From Aliivibrio fischeri (GTDB taxonomy: Bacteria > Pseudomonadota > Gammaproteobacteria > Enterobacterales > Vibrionaceae): a DNA stretch of 64,000 nucleotides. The notes below the pieces were generated by a model. The model saw only the letters and a program-made list of their open reading frames with translations, did no database searches and was not told the origin of the DNA. This document shows, piece after piece, positions 38,923 to 48,451 of this stretch. A program made the position numbers and the translations under genes. The stretch covers positions 2,852,001-2,916,000 of the forward strand of contig CP160629.1 in assembly GCA_038993745.2 (NCBI GenBank), in the 5' to 3' direction. Numbering within the stretch: position 1 is the first letter of the stretch; each line of letters opens with the position of its first letter.

Positions 38923-39992
38923 TTATTCCTCATCAGGAGAAACCGCTATAACACCTTTGTGTATTGGCATTTCACTTTTTGTAATGAGTGCTAAGCTAAA
39001 TTTTTCATAAGGCCTAATAACAATTAATTCACCAATTTCCGTTTGAGGTAATTGAATGCCTTTTTCTTGGTGTCTTTATCGACTTCATAGTAGTACTCGC
39101 CTTTATTGCCATTAACAATGTTTCCTTCTTCTTTCAAAGAAAACATACTTCCTTGCAATAAGCCGTCATTACTGCCTTTATCTATCACTGCAACTTGATT
39201 AACCGCTAAGTATTCACCACCATCAATGGAACCAAGTATGGATACATCAATATATTTTGGTGCAGGTTGAGGGTAAAACGTTGTGGTTAATTCTGTTTTT
39301 ATTTCATCTGAAGAAATAGGTAAAACCACATCATTAATCGCAATTTCTTGTTGCTGTTTAATGATTTTTAATCCACTCATATCTTCATTACTTTCGGCTA
39401 GCTCAGCGACACCAACAAGACGAAGGGCATAAGATGAGGCTTTGTCATCCTGACGAGAAAATTCATTAACGACTCGGTATATACCCCATTCTTTATGCGA
39501 TAGCTCAGCATCAACGTACACTCTTTCACTCGAACTTAAAAATTTACGACCATCACTGGTTCCAAGTACTCGGTAAGACGTTTGGTAATTCACATCATCA
39601 ATTAAACGATCTGACTGTAAATAAGGTACAACTAAGCTAGTGGGTAAGGTAGGAACCGGCTCTTTTACCACCTTACGCATTTTAGGCGACAATTTTTTAA
39701 GCGGTTTAACACTTAATACCGGATTACCATTGTGCCAACTTAACGTTAATTCATCTCCAGGATAAATTAAGTGAGGATTATTTATATCTGGGTTAATTTT
39801 CCATAATTTTGGCCAAAACCAAGGGCTATCTAAAAATAACGCCGAAATATCCCAGAGAGTATCCCCTTTTTTAACGGTGTATTGTTCCGGATAATCTTGT
39901 TTTAAAACCAATTTATCATCGCTTGATATCGATGGTGATGAGAATAAAATTGCGCTAATTAATGATGAAAAAATGAGTGTTTTTTTTAACAT
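38923..39992 (-). CDS. LysM-domain secreted protein, apparent frameshift near the C-terminus
   Basis: The protein has a signal peptide (MLKKTLIFSSLISAILFSSPSISS), then one LysM domain at about residues 36-85 (YTVKKGDTLWDISALFL...NPHLIYPGDEL). The remaining region is all-beta with no recognised catalytic motif. LysM modules bind peptidoglycan, so it probably acts in the periplasm. As written the frame stops at 39024 after 322 codons. Adding one A in the A run of the minus strand (39061-39065) instead continues it as GIQLPQTEIGELIVIRP...VSPDEE to the stop at 38923. That tail resembles the conserved C-terminus of vibrio homologues and ends 8 bases before dprA. The frameshift is therefore most likely a sequence error. 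It is divergent from def. Confidence 0.82.
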
Positions 39993-40109
39993 GGTCCGCT
40001 TTCCTTGTCAGACATACCAACCGATGCTGTCATTTGCTCAATAAAATGTCTAGAATTGGAACTATTAGGTTTATGCCGTTTTCGGCGCAGTTCAACATTT
40101 TGAGTATTT

Positions 40110-40622
40110 ATGGCTTTATTAGAAGTATTAACGTTCCCGGATGACCGTCTACGTACCGTAGCAAAACCGGTAGAAGCAGTAACACCTGAAATCCAAAAAT
40201 TTGTCGATGACATGATTGAAACCATGTACGACGAAGAAGGTATTGGCCTTGCTGCTACACAAGTCGATTTTCACCAACGTATCGTAGTGATTGATGTTTC
40301 TGAAACTCGTGACGAACCAATGGTTTTAATCAATCCTGTTATCACACAAAAAAGTGGTGATGATGGTATTGAAGAAGGCTGTTTGTCTGTTCCTGGTGCA
40401 AAAGGACTTGTTCCTCGCTCAGCAGAGGTATCAGTTAGCGCTCTTGATCGCGATGGTAATGAATTTAGCTTTGATGCTGATGATTTATTAGCTATCTGTG
40501 TTCAGCATGAACTTGATCACCTTGATGGCAAGTTATTCGTTGATTACTTATCGCCTCTAAAGCGTAAGCGTATCAAAGAAAAACTAGAGAAAATCAAAAA
40601 ATTCAACGCTAAAAATCAGTAA
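40110..40622 (+). CDS. def: Peptide deformylase
   Basis: A 170-residue metalloenzyme that removes the N-formyl group from nascent proteins. All three family motifs are present: GIGLAATQ (44-51), EGCLS (89-93, metal ligand Cys91) and HELDH (133-137, metal ligands His133 and His137, catalytic Glu134). It is followed 17 bases later by fmt, which adds the formyl group, the usual def-fmt pair. It is divergent from the LysM gene, leaving a 117-base intergenic region that should hold both promoters. Confidence 0.97.
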   Translation: MALLEVLTFPDDRLRTVAKPVEAVTPEIQKFVDDMIETMYDEEGIGLAATQVDFHQRIVVIDVSETRDEPMVLINPVITQKSGDDGIEEGCLSVPGAKGLVPRSAEVSVSALDRDGNEFSFDADDLLAICVQHELDHLDGKLFVDYLSPLKRKRIKEKLEKIKKFNAKNQ

Positions 40623-40639
40623 TTGATACCGAGGTTAAT

Positions 40640-41586
40640 TTGAGCAAACCATTACGCATTATTTTTGCGGGCACACCCGATTTCGCTGCTCGCCATTTAT
40701 CAGCACTTATCGACTCTCACCATGAAGTGATTGGCGTATACACTCAACCTGATCGCCCAGCAGGTCGTGGTAAAAAGCTAACAGCAAGCCCAGTAAAAGA
40801 GCTGGCGCTTGAGCACAATATTCCTGTGTTCCAGCCTGAAAACTTTAAGAGTGATGAAGCAAAGCAAGAGCTTGCTGACCAAAATGCTGATTTAATGGTT
40901 GTGGTTGCTTATGGCTTACTGCTACCACAAGCGGTGTTAGATACACCAAATTGGGTTGCATTAACGTTCATGGCTCGATTCTTCCTCGTTGGCGTGGTGC
41001 TGCACCTATTCAACGCTCTATTTGGGCAGGTGACGCCGAGACTGGCGTAACTATCATGCAAATGGATATTGGTTTAGATACTGGCGATATGCTGAAGATT
41101 GCAACTTTGCCTATCGAAGCAACCGATACAAGCGCCTCAATGTACGACAAATTAGCTGAACTAGGTCCAGTCGCTTTAGTTGATTGTTTATCTGATATTG
41201 CTGATGGCTCTGCTATTGCACAAAAACAAGATGATGAACTGGCTAATTACGCGAAAAAGCTAAGCAAAGAAGAAGCAAAGATTGATTGGACAATGGATGC
41301 AATTGCTATTGAACGCTGTGTTCGTGCTTTTAATCCATGGCCAATGAGTCACTTCTCTGTTGAAGATAAAGCCATTAAAGTATGGCAATCTCGTGTTGAA
41401 AGCTATACCGGAAATGCAACACCAGGCACCATTATCCAAGCGGATAAAACGGGCATTTATGTTGCGACAGGTTCAGATGCCATTGTCTTTGAACAACTGC
41501 AAGTACCTGGAAAAAAAGCAATGGGTGTTCAAGATATTTTGAATTCTCGCAAAGAATGGTTTGAAGTGGGTAATACCCTTAACTAA
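40640..41586 (+). pseudogene. fmt: Methionyl-tRNA formyltransferase, split by a one-base deletion
   Basis: The gene formylates Met-tRNAfMet for translation initiation. The frame opens at a TTG start (40640) with GAGG five bases upstream: [19 protein letters not shown], then [16 protein letters not shown]. It runs to VLDTPNW, where it leaves the family sequence. The rest continues in another frame as [21 protein letters not shown], containing the catalytic N-H-D region, through [17 protein letters not shown] to 41584. Restoring one A in the run at 40948-40950 (ccaaattggg) joins the halves exactly as [15 protein letters not shown]. Because the gene is important for growth and no other damage is seen, an assembly error is more likely than a true pseudogene. 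Confidence 0.9.
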
Positions 41587-41601
41587 TTCTTCAAAAATAT
41601 A

Positions 41602-41632
41602 AAAAGGTGGCATAATTGCCACCTTCGTTTTT
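41602..41632 (+). terminator. Terminator-like hairpin between fmt and rsmB
   Basis: Stem aaggtggca/tgccacctt with loop taat (41604-41625), followed by cgttttt. It lies within the fmt-rsmB gap, so it may reduce rather than abolish readthrough into rsmB. Confidence 0.7.
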
Positions 41633-41690
41633 AAATGGCAAATATCGTATTTGCCTTTTTATTTTTGCCAACCATATTTTAGGTGATGAC

Positions 41691-42971
41691 ATGAACGTTC
41701 GTGCTGCGGCAGCCAAAGTTATTTATCAAGTTGTCGATCAGGGTCATTCTCTCTCTTCAGCGCTTCCAAAAGCTCAATCTGAGATCAAACCTCGTGACCA
41801 AGCTTTACTGCAAGAGATCTGCTATGGCGTACTGCGCTTTCTTCCTCGTTTAGAGTCTGTTGCTCAATCATTAATGGATAAACCATTAAAGGGAAAACAA
41901 CGAGTATTCCATCATCTAATTCTTGTGGGTATTTACCAACTGAGTTTCATGCGTATTCCTGCACACGCAGCTGTAGCGGAAACCGTTGAAGGTACAAAGA
42001 ATTTAAAAGGTCCAAAACTACGTGGACTGATCAATGCGGTACTACGCAATTATCAACGTAGCCAAGAAGAGTTGGATGCGAAATCAGTAAGTCATGACTC
42101 AGGAAAATATGGTCATCCGGGCTGGTTATTGAAAATGCTACAACAAGCTTACCCAGAACAATGGGAAAATATTGTTGAAGCCAATAACAGTAAAGCACCA
42201 ATGTGGTTACGTGTTAATAGCCAACACCACACTCGTGATGAATATATAGCTCTACTTGAAAAAGAAGAGATCAGTGTTACGCCACATAGCCAAGCGACGG
42301 ATGCTCTGTTATTAGATAAAGCGCGTGATGTATATACACTTCCTGGCTTTGAGCAAGGTTGGGTATCAGTACAAGATGCTGCTGCTCAATTATCAGCAGA
42401 GTACCTACAACCTCAAAATGGCGAATTAATTCTTGATTGCTGTGCTGCTCCAGGTGGTAAAACAGCGCACATTCTAGAACGCACACAAGATACCAGTGTG
42501 GTTGCTATTGATTGTGATGAAACACGTTTAAAACGAGTTTATGAAAACTTAGAGCGTTTAAACCTTAAAGCACAAGTTATTTGTGGTGATGCTCGCCATC
42601 CAGAAGAATGGTGGAAAGGCGAACAATTTGACCGCATTTTATTGGATGCACCTTGTTCTGCAACAGGGGTTATTCGTCGTCACCCAGACATCAAGTGGTT
42701 ACGTCGCTCAGAAGACATTAAAGCACTGGCTGAACTGCAAAGTGAAATCTTTGACGCTATGTGGTTACAGTTAAAATCTGGCGGCACCATGGTTTATGCG
42801 ACTTGTTCAATTACGCCTTTAGAAAACTGTGATCAGGTAAAAGCGTTTTTAGCACGAACAAGTGATGCAACATTAATTGATAATACAGATCCTGAAAAAC
42901 CAGGACGTCAAATTCTTCCAGGTGAAGAGAATATGGACGGCTTCTACTACGCTGTTCTACAAAAAGCCTAA
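41691..42971 (+). CDS. rsmB: 16S rRNA (cytosine(967)-C(5))-methyltransferase RsmB
   Basis: A 426-residue protein. Its N-terminal NusB-like RNA-binding domain (about 1-135: [21 protein letters not shown]) precedes a Rossmann methyltransferase with the SAM motif [15 protein letters not shown] (about 250-265). [20 protein letters not shown] and [15 protein letters not shown] hold the two catalytic cysteines of the m5C family. It methylates C967 of 16S rRNA. The open frame begins 25 codons earlier; the ATG at 41691 has AGGTGATG just upstream and the family N-terminus. It is followed 24 bases later by trkA, the conserved def-fmt-rsmB-trkA order. Confidence 0.96.
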   Translation: MNVRAAAAKVIYQVVDQGHSLSSALPKAQSEIKPRDQALLQEICYGVLRFLPRLESVAQSLMDKPLKGKQRVFHHLILVGIYQLSFMRIPAHAAVAETVEGTKNLKGPKLRGLINAVLRNYQRSQEELDAKSVSHDSGKYGHPGWLLKMLQQAYPEQWENIVEANNSKAPMWLRVNSQHHTRDEYIALLEKEEISVTPHSQATDALLLDKARDVYTLPGFEQGWVSVQDAAAQLSAEYLQPQNGELILDCCAAPGGKTAHILERTQDTSVVAIDCDETRLKRVYENLERLNLKAQVICGDARHPEEWWKGEQFDRILLDAPCSATGVIRRHPDIKWLRRSEDIKALAELQSEIFDAMWLQLKSGGTMVYATCSITPLENCDQVKAFLARTSDATLIDNTDPEKPGRQILPGEENMDGFYYAVLQKA

Positions 42972-42995
42972 TCGGAATACGAGCGAGCAAACGGT

Positions 42996-44372
42996 ATGAA
43001 AATCATCATCTTAGGTGCAGGTCAAGTGGGCGGCACATTAGCTGAGAACTTGGTGGGCGAAAACAACGATATTACGGTTGTTGATAAGAGCTCTGAACGA
43101 CTGCGTGAGTTGCAAGATAAATACGATTTACGTGTAGTTCAAGGGTTTGCTAGTCACCCAGATACATTAAGAGAAGCCGGTGCACAAGATGCCGATATGT
43201 TAGTTGCCGTCACTAATTCCGACGAAACGAACATGATTGCCTGTCAAATTGCATTTACTGTATTTAATACACCAAACCGTATTGCTCGTATTCGTTCTCC
43301 TGAATATTTAAGAGAAAAAGAACGCCTTTTCCAATCTGATGCGATTCCAGTTGATCATTTGATCGCTCCAGAAGAACTCGTTACTGGATACATCGAACGC
43401 TTAATCGAATACCCGGGTGCACTTCAAGTAGCTAGCTTTGCAGAGAAGAAAGTAAGTCTTGTTGCTGTTAAAGCCTATTACGGTGGTCCTCTCGTCGGTA
43501 ATGCGTTATCCGCACTTCGTGATCACATGCCTCATATTGATACTCGTGTTGCGGCTATTTTCCGTCAAGGCCGACCAATTCGCCCTCAGGGAACAACCGT
43601 TATCGAAGCTGACGATGAAGTATTCTTTGTTGCTGCAAGTAACCATATCCGTGCAGTAATGAGTGAATTACAGCGTTTAGAGCGCCCATACAAACGAATT
43701 ATGATTGTTGGTGGCGGTAATATCGGAGCAGGTCTTGCGAGACGCTTAGAACAAAACTACAGCGTTAAACTGATTGAACGTAATATGAAGCGAGCAGAAG
43801 AGTTATCTGAACTGCTTGAAGAAAGCATTGTATTTTGTGGTGATGCTGCAGACCAAGAGCTACTAAGTGAAGAACACATCGATCAAGTTGATGTGTTCAT
43901 CGCTGTCACTAACGAAGACGAAGCCAATATCATGTCAGCCATGCTAGCAAAACGCATGGGTGCTAAAAAAGTCATGGTATTGATTCAACGTGGCGCTTAT
44001 GTGGATTTAGTGCAGGGTGGCGTTATTGATGTGGCCATCTCACCACAACAAGCGACAATTTCAGCGCTATTAACGCATGTTCGTCGTGCTGATATCGTTA
44101 ACGTATCCTCTCTTCGTCGTGGTGCAGCCGAAGCGATTGAAGCCATTGCACATGGTGATGAAACCACATCAAAAGTCGTTGGTAGAGAAGTTCAAAATAT
44201 AAAACTACCACCAGGCACAACCATTGGTGCAATTGTTCGAGGTGAAGAAGTATTAATCGCACACGATAAGACCGTGATAGAGCAGGATGATCACGTTGTT
44301 ATGTTCCTAGTGGATAAGAAATACGTTCAGGATGTAGAACGCTTATTCCAACCGAGTCCGTTCTTCTTATAA
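42996..44372 (+). CDS. trkA: Trk potassium uptake system regulatory protein TrkA
   Basis: A 458-residue peripheral membrane protein with two RCK_N/RCK_C units. The first nucleotide-binding loop is GAGQVG (7-12) and the second GGGNIG (239-244). The acidic ends VVDKSSERL and LIERNMKRA follow each, and two RCK_C (TrkA-C) domains close the halves. It binds NAD(H)/ATP and gates the TrkH channel. trkH starts 2 bases after its stop, so both are made from one message. Confidence 0.97.
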   Translation: MKIIILGAGQVGGTLAENLVGENNDITVVDKSSERLRELQDKYDLRVVQGFASHPDTLREAGAQDADMLVAVTNSDETNMIACQIAFTVFNTPNRIARIRSPEYLREKERLFQSDAIPVDHLIAPEELVTGYIERLIEYPGALQVASFAEKKVSLVAVKAYYGGPLVGNALSALRDHMPHIDTRVAAIFRQGRPIRPQGTTVIEADDEVFFVAASNHIRAVMSELQRLERPYKRIMIVGGGNIGAGLARRLEQNYSVKLIERNMKRAEELSELLEESIVFCGDAADQELLSEEHIDQVDVFIAVTNEDEANIMSAMLAKRMGAKKVMVLIQRGAYVDLVQGGVIDVAISPQQATISALLTHVRRADIVNVSSLRRGAAEAIEAIAHGDETTSKVVGREVQNIKLPPGTTIGAIVRGEEVLIAHDKTVIEQDDHVVMFLVDKKYVQDVERLFQPSPFFL

Positions 44373-44374
44373 TT

Positions 44375-45820
44375 ATGGTTAACTACAAACCGATCCTATT
44401 TGTAATAGGGCTTGTTTTATCAAAACTCGCCCTATTTATGTATATCCCGACACTCGTAGCACTGTTTACAGGTACTGGTGGTTTTATCGAATTTGGACAA
44501 GCGGTTGCCATTACTCACATAGTGGCATTTGCTTGTTTAACTTTGGGCCGCAGCAAACAGTTTAAAATGAACGTGCGGGATATGTTTTTAATAACAACAC
44601 TTGTGTGGACCATTGCAAGTGCTTTCGCTGCACTTCCTTTTGTGTTTATTAACCACATCAGCTTTACCGACGCTTACTTTGAAACCATGTCAGGTATCAC
44701 AACGACTGGTTCAACGGTGCTCAGTGGGTTAGATGATATGGCACCAAGTATTTTATTATGGCGTTCAACGCTACAGTGGCTAGGTGGTGTAGGCTTTATT
44801 GTAATGGCGGTAGCTATCTTACCTATGCTCAATGTCGGTGGTATGCGACTGTTCCAAACGGAATCTTCTGATTGGTCAGATAAAAGCGCCCCGAGAACCA
44901 AATATGTCGCCAAATACATTGTGAATGTGTATTTAAGCTTAACCTTACTGTGTTTCTTAAGCTATTTAGTGACAGGGATGACACCATTTGAAGCCATAAA
45001 CCACGCATTTACTACGCTATCCACAGGAGGATACTCCACCTCTGATAGTTCAATGAATCGTTTTTCAAATAGCACGCACTGGGTAGCATCATTCTTTATG
45101 TTTGCAGGTGGTTTGCCTTTCTTACTCTTTATTCAAGTACTTAAAAAGCGCGATCCCAAAGTTCTCTTTAAAGATGCTCAGGTTGTTGGGTTTCTAAAAT
45201 TAGTATTAATCACCAGCTTATTAGTTGCGATTTGGTTAGTGATTCATAATGACTATGCCATTATGGATGCGTTACGAGTCTCTGTGTTTAATATTGTTTC
45301 TGTTGTGACTACAACGGGTTTTGGTTTGGATGACTTTACATCGTGGGGGGCATTCCCTGCCATCATCTTTGCTTTTGTTATGCTAACAGGTGCATGTTCA
45401 GGTTCGACAGCGGGTGGTATAAAAATCTTCCGCTTCCAGATTGCATCAACCATGTTGAATAAACAGATGATGAAACTGATCCACCCATCAGGGATCTTTG
45501 TTCAACGTTATAATGGCCGTCCAGTAACCGATGACATCGCACGTTCGGTTGTTGCTCTTGTCTTTACCTTCCTATTAACCATCATCATTATCTCTGCGTT
45601 ATTAGGTAGCTTAGGACTTGATCCCGTAACGAGTATCACCAGTGCCGTTACTGCTGTTGCTAACGTAGGTCCAGGTATGGGGCATATTGTTGGCCCAACA
45701 GGTAACTTTGCAACACTACCAGATACGGCAAAATGGATACTCAGTATTGGAATGTTGATGGGGCGATTAGAAATTTTAACCGTATTGGTTTTATTCTTCC
45801 CAGCCTTTTGGAAGGGTTAA
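44375..45820 (+). CDS. trkH: Trk system potassium uptake protein TrkH
   Basis: A 481-residue inner membrane K+ transporter with about ten hydrophobic segments and four pore loops of the SKT superfamily. The loops are TTGSTVLSG (near residue 110), STGGYSTSD (near 220), TTTGFGLDD (near 315) and NVGPGMG (near 430). Each contributes the glycine of the selectivity filter. The length matches E. coli TrkH (483). It is translationally adjacent to trkA and followed by a strong terminator. Confidence 0.97.
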   Translation: MVNYKPILFVIGLVLSKLALFMYIPTLVALFTGTGGFIEFGQAVAITHIVAFACLTLGRSKQFKMNVRDMFLITTLVWTIASAFAALPFVFINHISFTDAYFETMSGITTTGSTVLSGLDDMAPSILLWRSTLQWLGGVGFIVMAVAILPMLNVGGMRLFQTESSDWSDKSAPRTKYVAKYIVNVYLSLTLLCFLSYLVTGMTPFEAINHAFTTLSTGGYSTSDSSMNRFSNSTHWVASFFMFAGGLPFLLFIQVLKKRDPKVLFKDAQVVGFLKLVLITSLLVAIWLVIHNDYAIMDALRVSVFNIVSVVTTTGFGLDDFTSWGAFPAIIFAFVMLTGACSGSTAGGIKIFRFQIASTMLNKQMMKLIHPSGIFVQRYNGRPVTDDIARSVVALVFTFLLTIIIISALLGSLGLDPVTSITSAVTAVANVGPGMGHIVGPTGNFATLPDTAKWILSIGMLMGRLEILTVLVLFFPAFWKG

Positions 45821-45833
45821 CACAGTAACAATG

Positions 45834-45868
45834 AAAAATGGCCTAGTATTTCTACTAGGCCATTTTTA
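45834..45868. terminator. Bidirectional terminator between trkH and trhA
   Basis: Stem aaaatggcctagta/tactaggccatttt with loop tttc and A/T tracts on both sides. Confidence 0.88.
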
Positions 45869-45882
45869 TTTATAAACAGGTA

Positions 45883-46530
45883 TTAAACCGGCTTTACGTA
45901 ATAATAAATCGACAAGAATTGAGTAACACAGCCACCTAATACAAATAAGTGCCAAATAGCATGGTTATATGGGATCTTTTTGGCGACATAAAAAATAACA
46001 CCTAAAGAATAAATCACACCACCAAGTCCCAGCAAAATCACACCGTTAATATCGATATGAATAACCAATTGATACACAGCAATCACTGATAACCATCCCA
46101 TTATGAGATAGGTAATTAGCGATAATTTTTTAAATCGATATACAAATACAATTTTTCCAATAATACCAATAAGCGCAATAGCCCAAATCACACCCATCAA
46201 CCAGTAGGCTAATGGTGTTCTCAAACTCACCAATAAATAGGGTGTATAGCTACCGGCAATCAAAAGAAAAATCGCACAATGATCCAAGGTTTTTAATAAT
46301 CTTTTCGCTTTAGGTGCGGCAATAGAATGGTAAAGCGTCGACGCTAAAAAAAGTAAAATAATACTCGCACCATAAACAGACATACTGGTTATGGTTAGCC
46401 AATCCGCATTAGCTGCATTGGCTTTTAAAAGCAATAAGATTAAAGCAACAACACCAAAAACCATCCCTAAAGCATGGCTTAAACTGTTCGCTAATTCTTC
46501 TTTTTTTGAATATGAAGCGGAGGTAGGCAT
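45883..46530 (-). CDS. trhA: Hemolysin III family (TrhA/YqfA, PAQR-like) membrane protein
   Basis: A 215-residue inner membrane protein with seven hydrophobic segments. It has the family motifs [12 protein letters not shown] near the N-terminus, [17 protein letters not shown] and the C-terminal [11 protein letters not shown]. Conserved histidines (in SHALG, LYHS, NHAIWH) could form a metal site, as in PAQR relatives. In E. coli TrhA is linked to membrane homeostasis; the hemolysin name is historical. It is a single-gene unit, with no operon partner in the same orientation close enough to suggest coupling. Confidence 0.88.
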   Translation of the reverse strand: MPTSASYSKKEELANSLSHALGMVFGVVALILLLLKANAANADWLTITSMSVYGASIILLFLASTLYHSIAAPKAKRLLKTLDHCAIFLLIAGSYTPYLLVSLRTPLAYWLMGVIWAIALIGIIGKIVFVYRFKKLSLITYLIMGWLSVIAVYQLVIHIDINGVILLGLGGVIYSLGVIFYVAKKIPYNHAIWHLFVLGGCVTQFLSIYYYVKPV

Positions 46531-46566
46531 AATTATCTCATAGAGTGATTACTCGATAAGATCAGT

Positions 46567-46614
46567 ATGACACATTTAAGCGTACGGTTGTAAGCTTAAA
46601 TGTGTCATTTTTTT
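46567..46614 (+). terminator. Long hairpin with T tract between trhA and the Spo0M gene
   Basis: A 15-base perfect stem (atgacacatttaagc / gcttaaatgtgtcat) with an 11-base loop, followed on the plus strand by seven T. No plus-strand gene ends here; both neighbours are on the minus strand. It could stop antisense transcription, or act as a structured 3' end of the Spo0M message. Confidence 0.6.
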
Positions 46615-46629
46615 CATCAAACCTATCAA

Positions 46630-47418
46630 TTAGGTGGTTTGATTTAAGAAATCAATCACTTGCTTCCCTGCTTCTTCTGGCGTTAAACGGGTTGAAAGAC
46701 TTAATTTTCTTTTTAACTCACCTCGCCCAAGCATTGATGATAATAAGCCTAACGCACCACCTTTGTGTCTTCTGTCTATCTCAAACCATAATTGCAACTC
46801 ATCCGCTGTTCTATGAGCAATCATTTCAAGCTCTCGCCAGCTACCATGATAAGGACCATCAAAAGGCACAAACTCAAACTCCTGCACAAAAGGTAAATCA
46901 AACCCTTTAACGTGCTCACACTCAACCTGACGGATCCGCAAGCCTTCAGTTTCTAAAGCGGTTAATACACCATCAAAAAGATCATCAGGACGAACAGTAA
47001 TAGGGTCTTTATCTGTTGGATCTAAACCAAGAGAAATATCTAACCCTGTTTGAACCCACACTTTGGCATCACCAATCGTAATTGGCGTATTTAGTGGGAG
47101 ATCCAATTCCAATTCAAATTTACGCTCTTGCTTTGGCTCTATCGTAAATGCATAAGGCAAACTCCAATCCGCCAACACATAAGTTTGCTTAATAATTTGG
47201 GTTTGTGAGCCATTTTCGCTTTTACGATGAACTTCTTTTTTGTACTGACAACATAATTTCAAATCAATATTATCAATATCTTGAGCCGTTGCACCGCCAG
47301 TAACTTCAATGGTTACTTGAGCTTTTTGCCCTGGTATCAAAACTTCATGGTGAATGATCGTATCCACATTTGCAGAACCAATGCCTAATGACGCTAACGT
47401 TTTTTTAAAAAAAGACAT
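46630..47418 (-). CDS. Sporulation-control Spo0M family protein
   Basis: A 262-residue Spo0M-family protein (arrestin-like beta sandwich). It opens MSFFKKTLASLGIGSANVDTI. It then has HHEVLIPGQKAQVTIEVTGG, a central ELDLPLNTPITIGDAKVWVQTGLDISLGLDPTD block, and a C-terminal basic/amphipathic tail with EIDRRHKGG and FLNQTT. In Bacillus Spo0M affects sporulation and cell-envelope processes; in non-sporulating gammaproteobacteria the role is unknown. It is monocistronic, with a long upstream gap. Confidence 0.88.
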   Translation of the reverse strand: MSFFKKTLASLGIGSANVDTIIHHEVLIPGQKAQVTIEVTGGATAQDIDNIDLKLCCQYKKEVHRKSENGSQTQIIKQTYVLADWSLPYAFTIEPKQERKFELELDLPLNTPITIGDAKVWVQTGLDISLGLDPTDKDPITVRPDDLFDGVLTALETEGLRIRQVECEHVKGFDLPFVQEFEFVPFDGPYHGSWRELEMIAHRTADELQLWFEIDRRHKGGALGLLSSMLGRGELKRKLSLSTRLTPEEAGKQVIDFLNQTT

Positions 47419-47658
47419 TTTTATCTCCTAACCAATCCATGTTTTATGCTCTTATTATTGCTCAGTTATCATAATTACGCTGAGATGCACCTCGACTAAT
47501 TGACAGTTTATGTTACCCTTATAGGGTGTTTTTTAAACACATAATCCTGACTATTTATTTGGATTGGCGAAAGCTAAAAAGAGTTTCACCTTGATGTAAC
47601 TCATAAATAGTTAGGTCATTAATTTGGCCAAGGAAGTGCCTGACTATAGAGATAGATA

Positions 47659-47826
47659 ATGCGTCCTATGACTGTCAGGTTCTCACGCTCTGCTTCAACA
47701 CATAGCGTGGATCGTCGTCGCAGCCACTTTGTAAAAGCAGCTGTTGCGAAAAAGAACGTACCTGAAATGACTTTAGTGGTTTCAGAAAAAACAGAAACTG
47801 AAAAAGAAGTTTCATGTGCGGCATAA
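47659..47826 (+). CDS. Small uncharacterised ORF (55 residues)
   Basis: An ATG-to-TAA frame of 56 codons in the 560-base gap between the Spo0M gene and yihD. The product has a basic N-terminal half (MRPMTVRFSRSAS, VDRRRSHFVKAAVAKKN) and an acidic Thr/Glu/Lys tail (VSEKTETEKEVSCAA), with no membrane segment. I do not recognise the family. A strong terminator begins 4 bases after the stop, which supports a real short transcript. A TTGACA sits at 47500 without a well-placed -10, and the ribosome site (AGAGA) is weak. A structured small RNA is an alternative. Confidence 0.5.
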   Translation: MRPMTVRFSRSASTHSVDRRRSHFVKAAVAKKNVPEMTLVVSEKTETEKEVSCAA

Positions 47827-47828
47827 TT

Positions 47829-47866
47829 TAAAAGCGTAGCCTATTGGTTGCGCTTTTTCTTTTTTA
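47829..47866 (+). terminator. Terminator after the small ORF
   Basis: Stem aaaagcgtagcc/ggttgcgctttt (one mismatch, one wobble) with loop tatt, then tttctttttt. Confidence 0.8.
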
Positions 47867-47976
47867 AAAAGCACTTTTTTCTACATGAGAATCCGATCAT
47901 TTACTTACTCTAACTGGTATTAACATCCCTTATAACTGATATATACTAACCCTAATAATTATAAGGAGAATGCTCA

Positions 47977-48240
47977 ATGAAATGTCACCGCGTAAATGAA
48001 TTAATCGAATTAATTCACCCTGAATGGAAAAAAGAACCAGAACTAAATCTTATGCAGTTTATTGTAAAACTTGCAGAAGAAACAAAATACGAAGGTAAAT
48101 TAGAAGACCTTACTGATGATGTTCTAATCTATCATCTAAAAATGCGAAATAGCGAAAAAACAGAAATGATCCCAGGTCTTGCTAAAGACCAAGAAGATGA
48201 TTTTAAAACCGCAATTCTAAAAGCTCGTGGGATTTTATAA
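47977..48240 (+). CDS. yihD: YihD family (DUF1040) protein
   Basis: An 87-residue protein very similar to E. coli Yih[50 protein letters not shown]. Its function is not established. The ATG follows AAGGAG at good distance. In E. coli yihD precedes srkA-dsbA; here ccoG is inserted between yihD and srkA. A hairpin gatctggtt/aaccagatc (48258-48283) follows the stop, but without a clear T tract. Confidence 0.93.
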   Translation: MKCHRVNELIELIHPEWKKEPELNLMQFIVKLAEETKYEGKLEDLTDDVLIYHLKMRNSEKTEMIPGLAKDQEDDFKTAILKARGIL

Positions 48241-48451
48241 GTAACTCACCATGCTATGATCTGGTTTGTCACCGAACCAGATCGGTTTCCTATCAAATAA
48301 AACACACTTTTTTAACTAAATTTGAACCTTCTTACGTATTCCTTTTAGTCATCAGGCTATAATTCATCCGCAATGTCATCTAGTTACCAAGTAAAAAATA
48401 ATGCTCAACACTACTCACTTGGTATCATAATAATAATATTTAGGAAGAATA

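Noticed and set aside
39055..39070. Programmed -1 frameshift in the LysM gene
   Set aside because: The site G-AAA-AAG allows poor re-pairing in the P site, no clear stimulatory stem is seen, and another one-base loss occurs in fmt nearby, so sequence error is simpler.
46602..46910. 102-codon plus-strand frame opposite the Spo0M gene
   Set aside because: It is antisense to a well supported family gene and has low-complexity composition; no ribosome site.
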